A stretch of DNA of 64,000 bases. Origin: Methylibium sp035762065 (lineage in GTDB: Bacteria; Pseudomonadota; Gammaproteobacteria; Burkholderiales; Burkholderiaceae_C). The DNA lies in NCBI RefSeq assembly GCF_035762065.1, contig NZ_DASTPW010000002.1, positions 1 to 64,000 of the forward strand. The letters run 5' to 3'. The notes below the pieces were generated by a model, which was given only the letters and a program-made list of their open reading frames with translations, made no database searches and was not told where the DNA came from. The position numbers and the translations under genes were made by a program. Of this stretch, positions 25,497 through 34,792 are shown one piece after another; the stretch's first letter is position 1; each line of letters begins with the position of its first letter.

Positions 25497-26334
25497 TTGA
25501 CCTTTCAGGGCTCGCCTCCTGCGGCTGCACGCCCGAGGCCAGGCGCACGAAGGCGAGGCCGAGCGCCTCGCGCAAGCCGCTGCGCATCGTCTCGAAGCCT
25601 TGGCTGCTCGGCAGCCACTCGAGCCACGGCGACTGCGCATCGCCGAAGCTGGGCACGGGCGCAGCGATGACCGTCAGCGCGCCGCCGCCCGCCCGCTCGA
25701 ACAGCCTGCGCGCGCGCGGCAGATGAGAACCATGGCTGACCAGCAGCACGCGCTTGGCGCCGCGCTCGCGCAGCAGCGCGACCGACCGGGTGGCGTTCTC
25801 GGCGGTGTCGCGCGAATCGGCTTCGAGCCACGCGAGCGTGAAGCCGAAGTCGCGCTCGGCGCTGCGCCGGGCTGCCGCGGCCTCGCTGTCGGCGAGGCCG
25901 TCACGCTGCGCCCAGCCCTGGCCGCCGGAGAAGGCCAGCGGCCAGCCGCTGGCGCGCGCGAGCCGGATGCCGGCGCGCAGCCGCTCGAGCGAATGGCGGT
26001 TCAACTCGCCTCGGCCGGGCTCTTCCTGCGACGCGGTCATGCCGCCGCCCAGCACGAGGATCGTCGTGTGCGCCGCGTCGGCGTCCTGCTGCATCGCGGC
26101 GAGCGCGGCGCCGTCGAGCGGCGGGGGATCGAGCGCGAGCTGCCGATGCACCCAGCGCGCCGGCGCGGTGCAGCAGCCGAGCCAGACGAGCAGTACGCCC
26201 GCGACGATGGCCACCCACCCCGGCGCCGGGCGCCTGGGCAACGCACGTGCGCCGAGCACGATGAGCAGCAGCCACGGCACCGGCGGCAGCAGCAAGGCGG
26301 TGACGATCGGCTTGAGCGCTTCGAGGCCTTGCAT
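25480..26334 (-). CDS. YdcF/ElyC-family (DUF218) membrane protein
   Basis: 284 residues from MQGLEALKPI. Two membrane helices at the N-terminus (IVTALLLPPVPWLLLIVLGA; VAIVAGVLLVWLG) are followed by a DUF218 domain with ILVLGGGM, SGGQGW, DSRDTAENA and LVSHGSHLPRARRLFE. ElyC/SanA relatives act on envelope polymer synthesis; exact role is unknown. Upstream is a gap of 120 bases to msrA. Confidence 0.85.
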   Translation of the reverse strand: MQGLEALKPIVTALLLPPVPWLLLIVLGARALPRRPAPGWVAIVAGVLLVWLGCCTAPARWVHRQLALDPPPLDGAALAAMQQDADAAHTTILVLGGGMTASQEEPGRGELNRHSLERLRAGIRLARASGWPLAFSGGQGWAQRDGLADSEAAAARRSAERDFGFTLAWLEADSRDTAENATRSVALLRERGAKRVLLVSHGSHLPRARRLFERAGGGALTVIAAPVPSFGDAQSPWLEWLPSSQGFETMRSGLREALGLAFVRLASGVQPQEASPERSNPSRP

Positions 26335-26454
26335 CGGATGGGATCGCCGCTGTAAGCCGGGCTCGCGTGGCCCCGACAACAACCCTGCGCGGCACCTGCC
26401 GCGCGGCGCGCGGATGATGCATCGCGCTGCGACCCACCGAGAAAGGAGCTTGCG

Positions 26455-27012
26455 ATGACGACCGCGAACACGAATGCCGACACCGAGGTGGCGACCCTCG
26501 GCGGCGGCTGCTTCTGGTGCACCGAGGCGGTGTTCCTCGACGTGAAGGGCGTCGTCGCGGTCGAGTCCGGCTACAGCAACGGCCATGCGACGAAGCCCAG
26601 CTACGAACAGGTCTGCCGCGGCGACACCGGCCATGCGGAGGTGATCCGCGTGCGCTTCGATCCCAAGGTGATCGGCTACCGGGAGCTGCTCGAGATCTTC
26701 TTCGTCGTGCACGACCCGACGACGCCGAACCGCCAGGGCAACGACGTCGGCACGCAGTACCGCTCGGGCATCTACACGCACAACGAGGAGCAGGCACGCA
26801 TCGCGCGCGAGGTGATCGCCGAATTGCAGGCCAGCGGTGCCGTGCGCGGCACGATCGTCACCGAGGTCCGGCCCGAAGCGAACTACTGGCCGGCCGAGGC
26901 CTACCACCAGAACTACTTCGCCCAGCACCCGGGCCAGGGCTACTGCGCCTTCGTCGTCGCACCGAAGCTCGAGAAGTTCCGGCACACCTTCGGCCAGTAC
27001 CGCAAGGCCTGA
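26455..27012 (+). CDS. msrA: Peptide-methionine (S)-S-oxide reductase
   Basis: 185 residues. It repairs oxidised methionine. The active-site motif GGGCFWCTEAVF holds the catalytic cysteine; SGYSNGH, GHAEVIRVRFDP and YRSGIYTHNEEQ are typical. AAGGAG stands about seven bases before the ATG. No MsrB domain is fused. Confidence 0.96.
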   Translation: MTTANTNADTEVATLGGGCFWCTEAVFLDVKGVVAVESGYSNGHATKPSYEQVCRGDTGHAEVIRVRFDPKVIGYRELLEIFFVVHDPTTPNRQGNDVGTQYRSGIYTHNEEQARIAREVIAELQASGAVRGTIVTEVRPEANYWPAEAYHQNYFAQHPGQGYCAFVVAPKLEKFRHTFGQYRKA

Positions 27013-27053
27013 CCCCGTCTGGCGGGGCTTGACGGCTCGTCGATACTCGATCG

Positions 27054-27443
27054 ATGCGTCCCCCGACCTGCCGCCCGCACCGCGCCGTACTCGGCGGCTG
27101 GGCGGCCGCCGCGCTGGTCGTGCTGCTGCTGGCGGCGCAATCGCTGGGCCTCGCGCACCGCGCGGTGCACGGGCCGGCGGTCGCGGCGGAGCACCGGCTG
27201 GCCGAAGGCCGCGAGCTCGCAGGCGAAGCCGGCCACGCCGCGGCCGCGTTCGGCCACGACGGCGCGCAGGCCGAGCAATGCCGGCTGTTCGACCAGCTCA
27301 CCCTGGCCGACTCCCTGCTCGTCGCCACGCTCGGGCTGCCGGCCGACGCGCCACGGCCTGCGCCCGTCGCCGCGCCGCGCCGCGGGCAGGCGCGCAGCGC
27401 CGACCCGCTCTACCTCGCACGCGGCCCGCCCCGGGCGGCCTGA
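27054..27443 (+). CDS. Small exported protein upstream of a TonB receptor
   Basis: 129 residues, not recognised as a named family. A signal-like helix (GWAAAALVVLLLAAQSLGLAHR) is followed by a His-rich stretch (HRAVHGP, EAGHAAAAFGHDG) with one Cys in EQCRLFDQLTLAD. Similar small proteins stand before metal-related TonB receptors in this group; a role in zinc or copper handling is inference from that and from the histidines. Confidence 0.6.
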   Translation: MRPPTCRPHRAVLGGWAAAALVVLLLAAQSLGLAHRAVHGPAVAAEHRLAEGRELAGEAGHAAAAFGHDGAQAEQCRLFDQLTLADSLLVATLGLPADAPRPAPVAAPRRGQARSADPLYLARGPPRAA

Positions 27444-27527
27444 CGATCCGCGGCCCCCGCCGCGTTCCAGCGCCTCGACGCCGGCCCCGGGCCGACCTCG
27501 ACGCGCACCCGTCAGTCTTTTTCGGAG

Positions 27528-27544
27528 CCCGCGGCAACCGCGGG
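27528..27544 (+). promoter_or_regulatory. Hairpin just before the TonB receptor start
   Basis: CCCGCGG-CAA-CCGCGGG, seven base pairs with a three-base loop, ends eight bases before the ATG at 27552, where the ribosome site should be. A TTTTT run lies just upstream, not downstream, so it is not a plus-strand terminator. It may limit translation. Confidence 0.4.
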
Positions 27545-27551
27545 TCTGCGC

Positions 27552-29654
27552 ATGCCTTCTGCTTCCTTCCTCGCCCCGCGCGCCGCGCGCCGCGGGTTTC
27601 GCTTCGCGCTGCTGCCGCTGGCCGGCGCAGCCTCGATCGCTCTCGCGCAATCGCCGTCGCCGACGCTGCCGCCGGTGATCGTCACCGGCAACCCGCTCGC
27701 GAGCGACGGTCTCGCGACGCCGTCGAGCGTCCTCGCCGGCGACGGCCTGGTGCTACGCCGCGGCAGCAGCTTGGGCGACAGCCTGAACGGCCTGCCCGGC
27801 ATGTCGTCGAGCTGGTTCGGCCCCAACGCCAACCGGCCGGTCATCCGCGGCCAGGACGGGGACCGCATCCGCGTGCTGAACAACGCCGGCGCGACGCTCG
27901 ACGCCTCGGCCCTCAGCTTCGACCACGCGGTGCCGCTCGATCCGCTGGTCGTGCAGCGCATCGAGGTGCTGCGCGGCCCGGCCGCGCTGCTCTACGGCGG
28001 CTCCGCGATCGGCGGCGTCGTCAACGCGATCGACAACCGCATCCCGATCGCGCCGCTCGACGGCGTGGACGGCGCCGTCGAATGGCGCGGTGGCGGCGCG
28101 GCGCGCGAGCGCGCGGCCAGCGGCCTCGTCGAGGCCGGCGCGAAGCCGACGAACGCCAGTGGCGGCGGCTTCGTGCTCCACGCCGACGCCTTTCGGCGCA
28201 AGACCGACGACCTGCGCGTGCCCGGTTTCGATCGCCCGGTGGAAGGCGGCGGCAGTGAGCGCCGCGACCGCATCGTCAACTCGGCCAGCGAGGCGAAGGG
28301 TGGCGCACTCGGCGGCTCGCTGGTCTGGGACCACGGCTACCTCGGCCTCGCGGCCGACACCTACCGCAACGACTACGGCATCGTCGCCGAGGAGGACGTG
28401 CAGATCCGCATGAAGCGCGACAAGCTTGCGCTCGCCGGCGAAGTGCGCGATCTCGCCGGCCCCTTCGTCGCCGTGCGCGGCCGCTTGCAGAGCACCGACT
28501 ACCGGCACGAGGAAATCGAGGGCAGCGGCGACGTCGGCACCACGTTCAAGAACAAGGGCGCGGACGGCCGCTTCGAGCTGGAACACCGGCCGATCGCGTT
28601 CGGCGGCCGGCCCCTGAAGGGCGTGCTCGGCCTGCAGGGGGAGAACGCGCGCTTCGAGGCGCTCGGCGAGGAGGCGTTCGTGCCGACCACCCGCACCCGT
28701 CAGCTGGCCGCCTTCGTCCACGAGGAGCTTGCCTTCGAAGGCGCGTCGAGGCTGAGCTTCGGCGGCCGCGTCGAGCGCACGCGCGTCGCCTCCGACGGCG
28801 ATGCGGACGGTGCCGATCCGCGCTTCGGCGCGCCGCGGCAGCGGCGCTTCACCGGCGCAAGCGTCGCGCTCGGCGGCGTCTTGGATCTCGCCGGCTCGCT
28901 CGGCAGCGGCTGGCGCGCGACCGGCAACCTTGCGCGCACCGAGCGCGCGCCGACGAACTACGAGCTGTTCGCCAACGGCGTGCACGTCGCGACGGCCGCC
29001 TTCGAGCGCGGCGACGCCAACCTCGGCGAGGAGCGCGGCGACCACGCCGAGGCCGCGCTCGAATGGCGCGCCGGCCCGAGCCATCTGCGCGTCGGCGGCT
29101 TCGCGAGCCGCTACTCGAACTACATCGCGCTGCTGCGCACCGGGGAGCCGGAGTTCGTCGGCGACGAGGGCGAGGCCTTTCCGATCCACGCCTTCCAGGC
29201 GGTGAAGGCGCGGCTCGTGGGTGCGGAGATCGAAGGGGGCTGGCGCGCGATCGACGGCGGTGAAGGGCAGGGCGCGCTGGACCTCGACGGCACGCTCGAC
29301 CTGCTGCGCGCCACCAACCGCAGCACCGGCGAGCCGCTGCCGCGGATCGCGCCGTTGCGCTTGAAGGCCGGCGCGACCTACTCGCTCGACGGCTGGATGC
29401 TGCGCGCCGAGGTCGTGCGTGCCGAGCGCCAGAAGCGCGTGCCGTCCGACGACGTGCCGACCGACGGCTACACGCTGCTGAACTTCGCTGCGAGCAAGCG
29501 GCTGGTGGTGGCGGGGACGGACGCGCTCGTCTACCTGAAGCTCGACAACGCGACCGACGAGCTCGCCTTCAACGCCGCGTCGATCTCGACGGTGCGCGGC
29601 CTCGCGCCGCTGCCGGGCCGCAGCCTGAGCGCCGGTTTGCGGGTGAGCTTCTAG
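27552..29654 (+). CDS. TonB-dependent receptor, ZnuD-like
   Basis: 700 residues: signal peptide, plug domain (LPPVIVTGNPL as TonB-box region, RPVIRGQDGDRIRVL, VLRGPAALLYGGSAIGGVVN) and a beta-barrel ending in RVSF. The ENARFEALGEEAFVPTTRT loop and overall length resemble ZnuD-type receptors for zinc and related metals. Substrate is inferred, not proven; no Zur-like site was recognised. Its stop codon shares bases with pdxH on the other strand. Confidence 0.85.
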   Translation: MPSASFLAPRAARRGFRFALLPLAGAASIALAQSPSPTLPPVIVTGNPLASDGLATPSSVLAGDGLVLRRGSSLGDSLNGLPGMSSSWFGPNANRPVIRGQDGDRIRVLNNAGATLDASALSFDHAVPLDPLVVQRIEVLRGPAALLYGGSAIGGVVNAIDNRIPIAPLDGVDGAVEWRGGGAARERAASGLVEAGAKPTNASGGGFVLHADAFRRKTDDLRVPGFDRPVEGGGSERRDRIVNSASEAKGGALGGSLVWDHGYLGLAADTYRNDYGIVAEEDVQIRMKRDKLALAGEVRDLAGPFVAVRGRLQSTDYRHEEIEGSGDVGTTFKNKGADGRFELEHRPIAFGGRPLKGVLGLQGENARFEALGEEAFVPTTRTRQLAAFVHEELAFEGASRLSFGGRVERTRVASDGDADGADPRFGAPRQRRFTGASVALGGVLDLAGSLGSGWRATGNLARTERAPTNYELFANGVHVATAAFERGDANLGEERGDHAEAALEWRAGPSHLRVGGFASRYSNYIALLRTGEPEFVGDEGEAFPIHAFQAVKARLVGAEIEGGWRAIDGGEGQGALDLDGTLDLLRATNRSTGEPLPRIAPLRLKAGATYSLDGWMLRAEVVRAERQKRVPSDDVPTDGYTLLNFAASKRLVVAGTDALVYLKLDNATDELAFNAASISTVRGLAPLPGRSLSAGLRVSF

Positions 29655-30307
29655 GGCGCGAGCCGCTCGCGCAGCCAGTGGCCGTCGGGCTGCGCGGTGT
29701 AGCGCAGCCGGTCGTGCAGCCGGCTGCGCCGGCCCTGCCAGAACTCCCAGCGATCGGGCACGAGCCGGTAGCCGCCCCAGTGCGGCGGGCGCGGCGGCTC
29801 GCTCGCGAAACGGGCCTGCGCCTCGGCGGTCAGCTCTTCCAGCACCTGCCGGGAGGCGATCACGCGGCTTTGCGGCGAGGCCCAGGCGCCGATGCGCGAG
29901 GCGAGCGGCCGGCTCGCGTGGTAGCGGTCCGCTTCGTCGGGGTCGGACTTCTCGACGCGGCCTTCGATGCGCACCTGCCTTTCCATCGCGACCCAATGGA
30001 ACTGCAGCGCGGCCCAGGGATGCGCCTCCAGCTCGCGGCCCTTGCGGCTTTCGTAGTTCGTGTACCAGACCAGCCCCCGCGCATCGAGGCCCTTGACCAG
30101 CACGACGCGCGTCGAAGGCCGGCCGTCGGCGCCGACGGTCGCCAGCGTCATCGCGTTCGGCTCGAGCACCTGCGCGCTGCGCGCTTCGTCGAACCAGCGC
30201 TGGAACTGCTGCATCGGATCCGCGGCGGCATCGGCTTCGTCGAGGGCGCCGAGCTCATAGCTCTTGCGCAGGTCGGCAAGCGGAGGCGGGGAGGGGGTGG
30301 CAGTCAT
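29651..30307 (-). CDS. pdxH: Pyridoxamine 5'-phosphate oxidase
   Basis: 218 residues from MTATPSPPPL. It makes pyridoxal phosphate with FMN. Motifs: NAMTLATVGADGRPSTRVVLVKGLD, FHWVAMERQVRIEG, SRIGAWASPQS, and the C-terminal RLHDRLRY. Stop overlaps that of the TonB receptor (CTAG, 29651-29654). Confidence 0.95.
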   Translation of the reverse strand: MTATPSPPPLADLRKSYELGALDEADAAADPMQQFQRWFDEARSAQVLEPNAMTLATVGADGRPSTRVVLVKGLDARGLVWYTNYESRKGRELEAHPWAALQFHWVAMERQVRIEGRVEKSDPDEADRYHASRPLASRIGAWASPQSRVIASRQVLEELTAEAQARFASEPPRPPHWGGYRLVPDRWEFWQGRRSRLHDRLRYTAQPDGHWLRERLAP

Positions 30308-30487
30308 GCGGGGCAGTCTAGGCGCGGTGCGCGCGCGGGCCGCGAAGATGCTGCCGGGCTCGTCGGCGAGACCTTGGCACACTTCTCCCTCGCCCGCGCT
30401 CGGAATTGCCGTGACAGCCGCGGACGCCCGCCGCCGCGGCGCACAGTCCGCGCCTTCGCGCTCGCAGCAGTGCAGTAGGAGAGACGC

Positions 30488-30949
30488 ATGACGACCCGCT
30501 TCAACCTCAACGGCAAGCCGGTTGCCGTCGATGTCGATCCCGCGACGCCGCTGCTTTGGACGCTGCGCGACGAGATCGGCATGACCGGCACCAAGTTCGG
30601 CTGCGGCGTCGCGGCCTGTGGTGCCTGCACCGTGCACGTCGACGGTGCGCCGACGCGCTCCTGCGTGATGCCGGTCTCGGCGGTGGCCGGCAAGAAGGTC
30701 ACGACCATCGAGGCGATCGAAGGCGATCGCGTCGGCCGCGCGGTGCAGGCGGCGTGGGTCAAGCACGACGTCGCGCAATGCGGCTACTGCCAGAGCGGCC
30801 AGATCATGAGCGCGACCGGCCTGCTCAAGAGCAAGAAGAAGCCGAGCGATGCCGACATCGACGCCGCCATGGCCGGCAACGTCTGCCGTTGCGGCACCTA
30901 CCAACGCATCCGCGCGGCGATCCATGACGCCGCGAAGACGCTCGCCTGA
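30488..30949 (+). CDS. iorA: [2Fe-2S] subunit of an IorA-type molybdenum hydroxylase
   Basis: 153 residues. The plant-type cluster motif CGVAACGACTVHVDG and the second cluster motifs CGYCQSGQ and CRCGTY carry all eight cysteines. It passes electrons from the large molybdenum subunit, as in isoquinoline 1-oxidoreductase and related aldehyde oxidases. GGAGAG precedes the ATG. The next gene follows by 10 bases. Confidence 0.93.
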   Translation: MTTRFNLNGKPVAVDVDPATPLLWTLRDEIGMTGTKFGCGVAACGACTVHVDGAPTRSCVMPVSAVAGKKVTTIEAIEGDRVGRAVQAAWVKHDVAQCGYCQSGQIMSATGLLKSKKKPSDADIDAAMAGNVCRCGTYQRIRAAIHDAAKTLA

Positions 30950-30959
30950 GGAGGCCGGG

Positions 30960-33176
30960 ATGGAACACGCCGTCATCGCCAAGCGCCTCGCGGGCGCATC
31001 GAACGCTTCGTCCGCCGCTGCGCTGGAGCGTCGCGACTTCCTGCGCCTCGCGGCGCTCGCCGGCGGCGGGCTCGCCGTGTATGCCAGCGGGCTCGACGCG
31101 CAAGCGGCCGAAGGCGCGAAGCCGAGCGCGCCCCCGCCGGCCGACCCGTCGCCGTTCGTGCGCATCCTTCCCGACAACACCGTCGAGATCCGCGTCAACC
31201 GGCTCGATTTCGGACAGGGCGCGCTGACCGCGCTGCCGATGCTCGTGGCCGAGGAACTCGACGTCGACTGGAAGCAGGTGCGCTCGACGCTCGCGCCGGC
31301 CGGCGACCCCTACAAGGACCCGGTCTTCGGCATCCAGATGACCGGCGGCTCGAGCGCGGTGCCGAACTCCTGGCAGCAGCACCGCGAGATCGGCGCGGCG
31401 ACGCGGCAGATGCTGGTCGCCGCCGCGGCCGAGCAGTGGAAGGTGGCGCCGGCCGAGTGCAAGACGGCCGCCGGCTTCGTCAGCCACGGCGGCAGGAAGG
31501 CCAGCTATGCATCGCTTGCGGAAGCCGCCGCGAAGCAGCCGGTGCCCAAGAAGGTGACGTTGAAGGCGCCGGCCGACTACAGGCTGATCGGCAAGGGACA
31601 GGGCCGCATCGATGCGGTCGCGACCGCGAAGGGCCAGAAGCGCTACGGCATCGACATGCGCCTGCCCAACCAGAAGGTCGCGCTGCTGATGCGCGCACCG
31701 ACCTTCGGCGGCCAGGTCGCGAGCTTCGATGCGAGCGCTGCGAAGGCGATCAAGGGCGTGGCCGACGTGATCGAAGTGCCGACCGACCGTGGCGGCCGCG
31801 GCCTGGCGATCATCGCCAGCGGCTACTGGCCGGCGAAGCAGGCGCGCGACGCGCTGAAGGTGCAATGGACGGCCGGCGGCACCACCTCGAGCGATGCGCT
31901 GCTGGCCAGCTACCGCGACGAGGCAAGGCAGCCGAAGATGACCGCGCTGCGCGGCGACGTCGCGGCGCTCTCGGGCGCGGCGAAGAAGATCAGCGCCGAC
32001 TACGAGTTCCCCTTCCTCGCCCACGCGCCGATGGAGCCGCTGAACGCGACCTTCGAGGTAAAGAAGGACCGCGCCACCGTCTGGGCCGGCTCGCAGTTCC
32101 AGACGATCGACCAGCTCGCGGTGGCCGAGACGCTGGGCCTCAAGCCCGAGCAGGTGACGCTCAACACGCTGCCCGCCGGCGGGGGCTTCGGCCGGCGCGC
32201 GGTGCCCACCTCGGACTACCTGCGCGAAGCCGCGGCGATCGCCAAGGCCTGGGCGCAGAAGGAGCCGGGCGTGCCGATCAAGGTGATGTGGAGCCGCGAG
32301 GACGACATCAAGGGCGGCTACTACCGGCCGATGCATGTGCACCGCGTGGAGATCGGGCTCGACGAGAAGGGCAAGGTGCTCGCGTGGGACCACGCGATCG
32401 TCGGCCAGTCGATCCTCAAGGGCACGCCCTTCGAGTCCTTCCTGGTGAAGGACGGCATCGACGGCACGATGACCGAGGGCGTCGTCGAGAACCACTACGG
32501 CATGCCGATGCGCCTGCGCGTCAGCCACCCCGAGGCGCCGGTGCCGGTGCTGTGGTGGCGCTCGGTCGGCCACACCCACACCGGCTTCGTGATGGAGACG
32601 CTGGCCGACGAGGTGGCGCGCGCCGCGGGCGAGGACCCGGTCGCCTGGCGGCTCGCGCGGCTGGATCCTGCCAAGCACGGCCGCCACATCGCGGCGCTGA
32701 AGCTTGCGGTCGACCGGTCCGGTTACGGCAAGCCCTTGCCCACGGGTCACGCCTGGGGCGTCGCGGTGCACGAGTCGTTCGGCTCGGTGGTCGCCTACGT
32801 CGTCGACGTGTCGATGGCTGAAGGGCGGCCGAAGGTGCACGCGGTCACGGCCGGCGTGCACGCGAACCAGGTCGTCAACCCGACCGGCGCCGAGGCGCAG
32901 ATCCAGGGCGGCGCGGTGTTCGGCATCGGCATGACGCAGCCAGGCTTCGCGATCACGCTGAAGGACGGCGTCGTCGAGCAGTCGCAGTTCACCGACTACC
33001 CGCCGGTGCGCATCGGCGACGCGCCGAAGGTCGCGGTGCACTTCGTGCCCAGCACCGCGGCGCCCACCGGCCTGGGCGAGCCGGGCGTGCCACCGATCGC
33101 GCCGGCGATCGCCAACGCGGTCGCGGCGCTCACCGGCAAGCGGCTGCGCAAGCTGCCCTTCGACGACGTGGCCTGA
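30960..33176 (+). CDS. iorB: Molybdopterin-binding large subunit, IorB-type
   Basis: 738 residues from the ATG at 30960. A twin-arginine signal (ERRDFLRLAALAGGGLAV) sends it to the periplasm, the usual feature of IorB-like enzymes. The molybdopterin domains show DFGQGALTALPML, MTGGSSAVPNSW, GGGFGRR and the C-terminal GEPGVPPIAPAIANAV with the catalytic Glu. The natural substrate is an aromatic N-heterocycle or aldehyde; it cannot be told. It has no cytochrome partner here. mocA-like gene follows. Confidence 0.92.
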   Translation: MEHAVIAKRLAGASNASSAAALERRDFLRLAALAGGGLAVYASGLDAQAAEGAKPSAPPPADPSPFVRILPDNTVEIRVNRLDFGQGALTALPMLVAEELDVDWKQVRSTLAPAGDPYKDPVFGIQMTGGSSAVPNSWQQHREIGAATRQMLVAAAAEQWKVAPAECKTAAGFVSHGGRKASYASLAEAAAKQPVPKKVTLKAPADYRLIGKGQGRIDAVATAKGQKRYGIDMRLPNQKVALLMRAPTFGGQVASFDASAAKAIKGVADVIEVPTDRGGRGLAIIASGYWPAKQARDALKVQWTAGGTTSSDALLASYRDEARQPKMTALRGDVAALSGAAKKISADYEFPFLAHAPMEPLNATFEVKKDRATVWAGSQFQTIDQLAVAETLGLKPEQVTLNTLPAGGGFGRRAVPTSDYLREAAAIAKAWAQKEPGVPIKVMWSREDDIKGGYYRPMHVHRVEIGLDEKGKVLAWDHAIVGQSILKGTPFESFLVKDGIDGTMTEGVVENHYGMPMRLRVSHPEAPVPVLWWRSVGHTHTGFVMETLADEVARAAGEDPVAWRLARLDPAKHGRHIAALKLAVDRSGYGKPLPTGHAWGVAVHESFGSVVAYVVDVSMAEGRPKVHAVTAGVHANQVVNPTGAEAQIQGGAVFGIGMTQPGFAITLKDGVVEQSQFTDYPPVRIGDAPKVAVHFVPSTAAPTGLGEPGVPPIAPAIANAVAALTGKRLRKLPFDDVA

Positions 33177-33194
33177 GGGAAATCCTCCTGTCGT

Positions 33195-33228
33195 GTGACG
33201 CCCGCGGCTTCGAGCCTCGGACCGTCAC
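33195..33228. terminator. Stem-loop after the molybdenum hydroxylase genes
   Basis: GTGACG (33195-33200) pairs with CGTCAC (33223-33228), with an inner GGCT-TCG-AGCC hairpin. It lies 18 bases after the iorB stop and before the mocA-like gene. No T-run follows, so termination is a guess. Confidence 0.35.
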
Positions 33229-33361
33229 GCGATGGAGCGTGCACAAGCGCACCTTCTTCAGGGCTGGGCCCTAGGTACAGCACCGAGTTTCGATCACGCG
33301 CCGCTCGCGGTCTGATGGGGTCTGCGCCGTCAGGGAGGCGCGGCCCGAGAAGGAGCGCGGC

Positions 33362-34015
33362 GTGGTCGTGAAGGGTGCGGTTCGGAAGGTGGACGAGGCG
33401 GCGGCGGTCGTCGTGGTGCTGGCCGCAGGCCGCGGCACGCGCTTCGCAGCAGCCGCCGGCGACGATGCGACCCACAAGCTCGCGCAACCGCTGGGCGGCG
33501 GCAGCACGGTGATCGGCCGCACGCTCACCGTGGTGCTGCAAAGCCGGCTGCCGCTGGTGGTCGTCACCGCCCCGGCGCTGCTCGCCGAAGTCACGCGCAC
33601 GGTGGCGGCGCGCGACGTGGCGCCGCTGCCGTCGCAGGGCTCGTCGCCCGAAGGCATGGGCACGTCGATCGCGATCGGCGTCGCAGCCCGGCCGCATGCG
33701 AGCGGCTGGCTGATCCTGCCCGGCGACATGCCCGCGCTGCGGCCGGAGAGCCTGCGCCTGGTGGCGGCCGAACTGGCCGGGCATCCGGTCGCGTACGCGC
33801 AGCACCGCGGCCGGCGCGGTCACCCGGTCGGCTTCGCGGCGGAGCTGTATTCGGAGCTGGTGCAGCTCAGCGGCGACGAAGGCGCGCGGCGCCTGGTCGC
33901 GCGTTACCCGGCGCACGGCGTGGAACTCGACGACGAGGGCGTGCTGATCGACATCGACACGCCGGCCGATCTGCGCCGCTTCGCCGGCGGCGAGGCGCAG
34001 GCCGTACCGCGTTAG
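33362..34015 (+). CDS. MocA-like molybdenum cofactor nucleotidyltransferase
   Basis: 217 residues from GTG 33362 (another GTG lies two codons on). The nucleotidyltransferase signature is VVLAAGRGTRF, with SSPEGMGTSI, GWLILPGDMPAL and RRGHPVGF; MocA adds CMP to molybdopterin for xanthine-oxidase-family enzymes, which fits the iorAB genes before it. It ends overlapping the ChaC gene's stop (TTAG). Confidence 0.85.
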   Translation: MVVKGAVRKVDEAAAVVVVLAAGRGTRFAAAAGDDATHKLAQPLGGGSTVIGRTLTVVLQSRLPLVVVTAPALLAEVTRTVAARDVAPLPSQGSSPEGMGTSIAIGVAARPHASGWLILPGDMPALRPESLRLVAAELAGHPVAYAQHRGRRGHPVGFAAELYSELVQLSGDEGARRLVARYPAHGVELDDEGVLIDIDTPADLRRFAGGEAQAVPR

Positions 34016-34674
34016 CGCACCAGCCCGTGTGCGCGGGCGAGCGCGAGCTGGCGCTCGACCGTCGCGTCGCGGATGCCGTGCTTGCGCAGGCAGCAGCCGG
34101 TCTCGACCAGGTAGTCCAGCGTGCTGCCGAACTTGCCGCGCGCGTGGCGCAGGATGCCCAGCAAGCTCGCGTCGTCGAGCTCGCCGGTGTAGCTGGGGCT
34201 GCTGCGGCTCAAGGTGAAGGCGAGCGCGCGCACCGGGCCCTGCGCGGTCTGGCAGGGCAGCCACTTGGGGTCGTAGACGCCGGTGGGCATCTCGCGGTCC
34301 CAGAGGCGCTGCATCTCGGCTTCGACGCGGGCGCGCTCGATGCGGTAGACCATGCCGGCGCAGGAGCCGCCGGCGACCAGCGCGAACACGAGCCCCGGCA
34401 CCTGCGGCGTGCCGCGGTTGATGCGCGAACGCATCTGCAAGGCGCGATGGTGGCCGTGCACGCGCGCGCGGCGCTGCTCGGCCGCGGCGAACTCGGGGCG
34501 CCAGATCAGCGAGGCGTAGCCGAACACCCAGAAGTCGCCGCCGGGATGGTGGCGCTGCCAGTCGTCGAGCGTCTTTCGCAGCAGCGGGCGCGGGTCGCGC
34601 AGCGGCTCGACGCCGCAGGCCGGCGCGTCGTCGACCGCGGCCGGTGAAGCGTCGAAATCCATGCCTTGCTGCAT
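34012..34674 (-). CDS. ChaC-like gamma-glutamylcyclotransferase
   Basis: 220 residues from MQQGMDFDAS (34674); MDFDAS (34662) is an alternative. The family mark is DFWVFGYASLIWRP, with MRSRINRGTP and a YDPKWLPC block. ChaC enzymes degrade glutathione to 5-oxoproline and Cys-Gly. A longer frame upstream is low complexity and probably not translated. Confidence 0.88.
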   Translation of the reverse strand: MQQGMDFDASPAAVDDAPACGVEPLRDPRPLLRKTLDDWQRHHPGGDFWVFGYASLIWRPEFAAAEQRRARVHGHHRALQMRSRINRGTPQVPGLVFALVAGGSCAGMVYRIERARVEAEMQRLWDREMPTGVYDPKWLPCQTAQGPVRALAFTLSRSSPSYTGELDDASLLGILRHARGKFGSTLDYLVETGCCLRKHGIRDATVERQLALARAHGLVR

Positions 34675-34792
34675 GGCTCGAAGGGTGAAGTCCGGCCCGC
34701 GCCGCGTCAAGCGGCCGGGGGCGTCACGGTCCGCGGAACTGTGGGGTGGAAACGGTGCTTGTCGTGCGCGCGCGTCGAGGGCGAGAAGCGCG

